In this document: piece by piece, positions 5,132 to 5,428 of the stretch
Position numbering within the stretch: position 1 is the stretch's first letter
Layout: each line of letters opens with the position of its first letter
DNA from: Bacillota bacterium
GTDB taxonomy: Bacteria; Bacillota; Clostridia; Christensenellales; CAG-138
Length of the DNA stretch: 5,428 bases
Direction of reading: 5' to 3'
Assembly: GCA_023453725.1 (NCBI GenBank)
Contig: JAEXTB010000086.1
Span: forward strand, 1-5,428
Translations under genes and position numbers: made by a program
Notes under the pieces: model-generated
What the model was told of the DNA's origin: nothing
What the model saw: the letters and a program-made list of their open reading frames with translations, nothing else
The model's database searches: none

Positions 5132-5428
5132 ATGACATTACAAGAACAGGCTGCCGCTGTAAAAAAGGCCTCCTATGGAATGATGACGCTTTCTGCGCCC
5201 GTCCGTGATGCCGCGCTTCATGCGATGGCGGAGGCGTTGATTGCAAACACACCTTTTATATTGGAACAAAATGAGCTTGATATGACAGCCGCGCGTGAAG
5301 CCGGAAAACCCGAAGCCATGCTGGACCGGCTTCGTCTGGATGAGAAACGGATAGTAGGCATGGCGAACGGCTTAAAAAAGGTCGCGGCGCTGCCTGACCC
5401 CATCGGCAGAGAAGATTATGTCATAAAG
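5132..5428 (+). CDS. proA: Glutamate-5-semialdehyde dehydrogenase (gamma-glutamyl phosphate reductase), 3' partial
   Basis: The frame stays open from the ATG to the right edge, giving 99 residues of a protein that is normally about 410-420 long. ProA reduces gamma-glutamyl 5-phosphate with NADPH to glutamate 5-semialdehyde, the second step of proline synthesis from glutamate, in the cytoplasm. The N-terminal helix region, LDRLRLDEKRI (64-74) and ALPDPIG (86-92) match the conserved start of the family, where LDRLxLxxxRI and LPDPxG recur. The catalytic cysteine lies in the part beyond the window and cannot be checked. The gene has its own promoter and no proB (glutamate 5-kinase) upstream; proB may follow or lie elsewhere. 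Confidence 0.93.
   Translation, partial: MTLQEQAAAVKKASYGMMTLSAPVRDAALHAMAEALIANTPFILEQNELDMTAAREAGKPEAMLDRLRLDEKRIVGMANGLKKVAALPDPIGREDYVIK

Overview
The window looks like a chromosomal segment of a low-to-moderate GC Gram-positive bacterium, most likely in the Clostridia. This rests on the strong purine-rich Shine-Dalgarno sequences, three Rho-independent terminators with long U-tracts, a good sigma-A type promoter, and gene families common in that class: a DUF2461 protein, a bacterial PH-domain protein, a BofC-like Cys/His protein, and proA. The lineage is an inference from these features; there is no rRNA or other direct marker in the window.

Layout from left to right. (1) Positions 1-1009 (+) hold the 3' part of a gene for a single-pass membrane protein, with a beta-rich outer domain, one transmembrane helix and a long Pro/Gln-rich cytoplasmic tail. 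It ends at a strong terminator (1033-1059), followed by a second perfect inverted repeat (1063-1091) that has no U-tract. (2) Positions 1156-1830 (+) encode a DUF2461 protein. A hairpin at 1847-1876 with A- and T-tracts on both sides can terminate it and also the convergent operon. (3) Positions 4278 down to 1940 (-) form a tight two-gene operon: a PH-domain protein with a 13-residue acidic repeat at its C-terminus, then a large polytopic membrane protein of GT-C glycosyltransferase type that starts 2 nt after the first gene's stop. (4) Positions 4394-4954 (+) are divergent from that operon and encode a membrane-anchored protein with a Cys/His pair motif and a C-terminus resembling BofC. (5) After a terminator (5009-5038), a clear promoter (5052-5080) drives proA (glutamate-5-semialdehyde dehydrogenase), which runs off the right edge.

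The genes do not form one pathway. proA belongs to proline synthesis. The PH/GT-C pair is probably a cell-envelope unit, and the first gene and the BofC-like gene also encode membrane-anchored proteins. The least described parts are the PH-domain protein with the calcium-loop-like tail, its coupling to an uncharacterised GT-C-type enzyme, and the 115-bp divergent control region shared with the BofC-like gene. I see no mobile element, CRISPR array, tRNA or rRNA, and no gene-free stretch over 300 bases.
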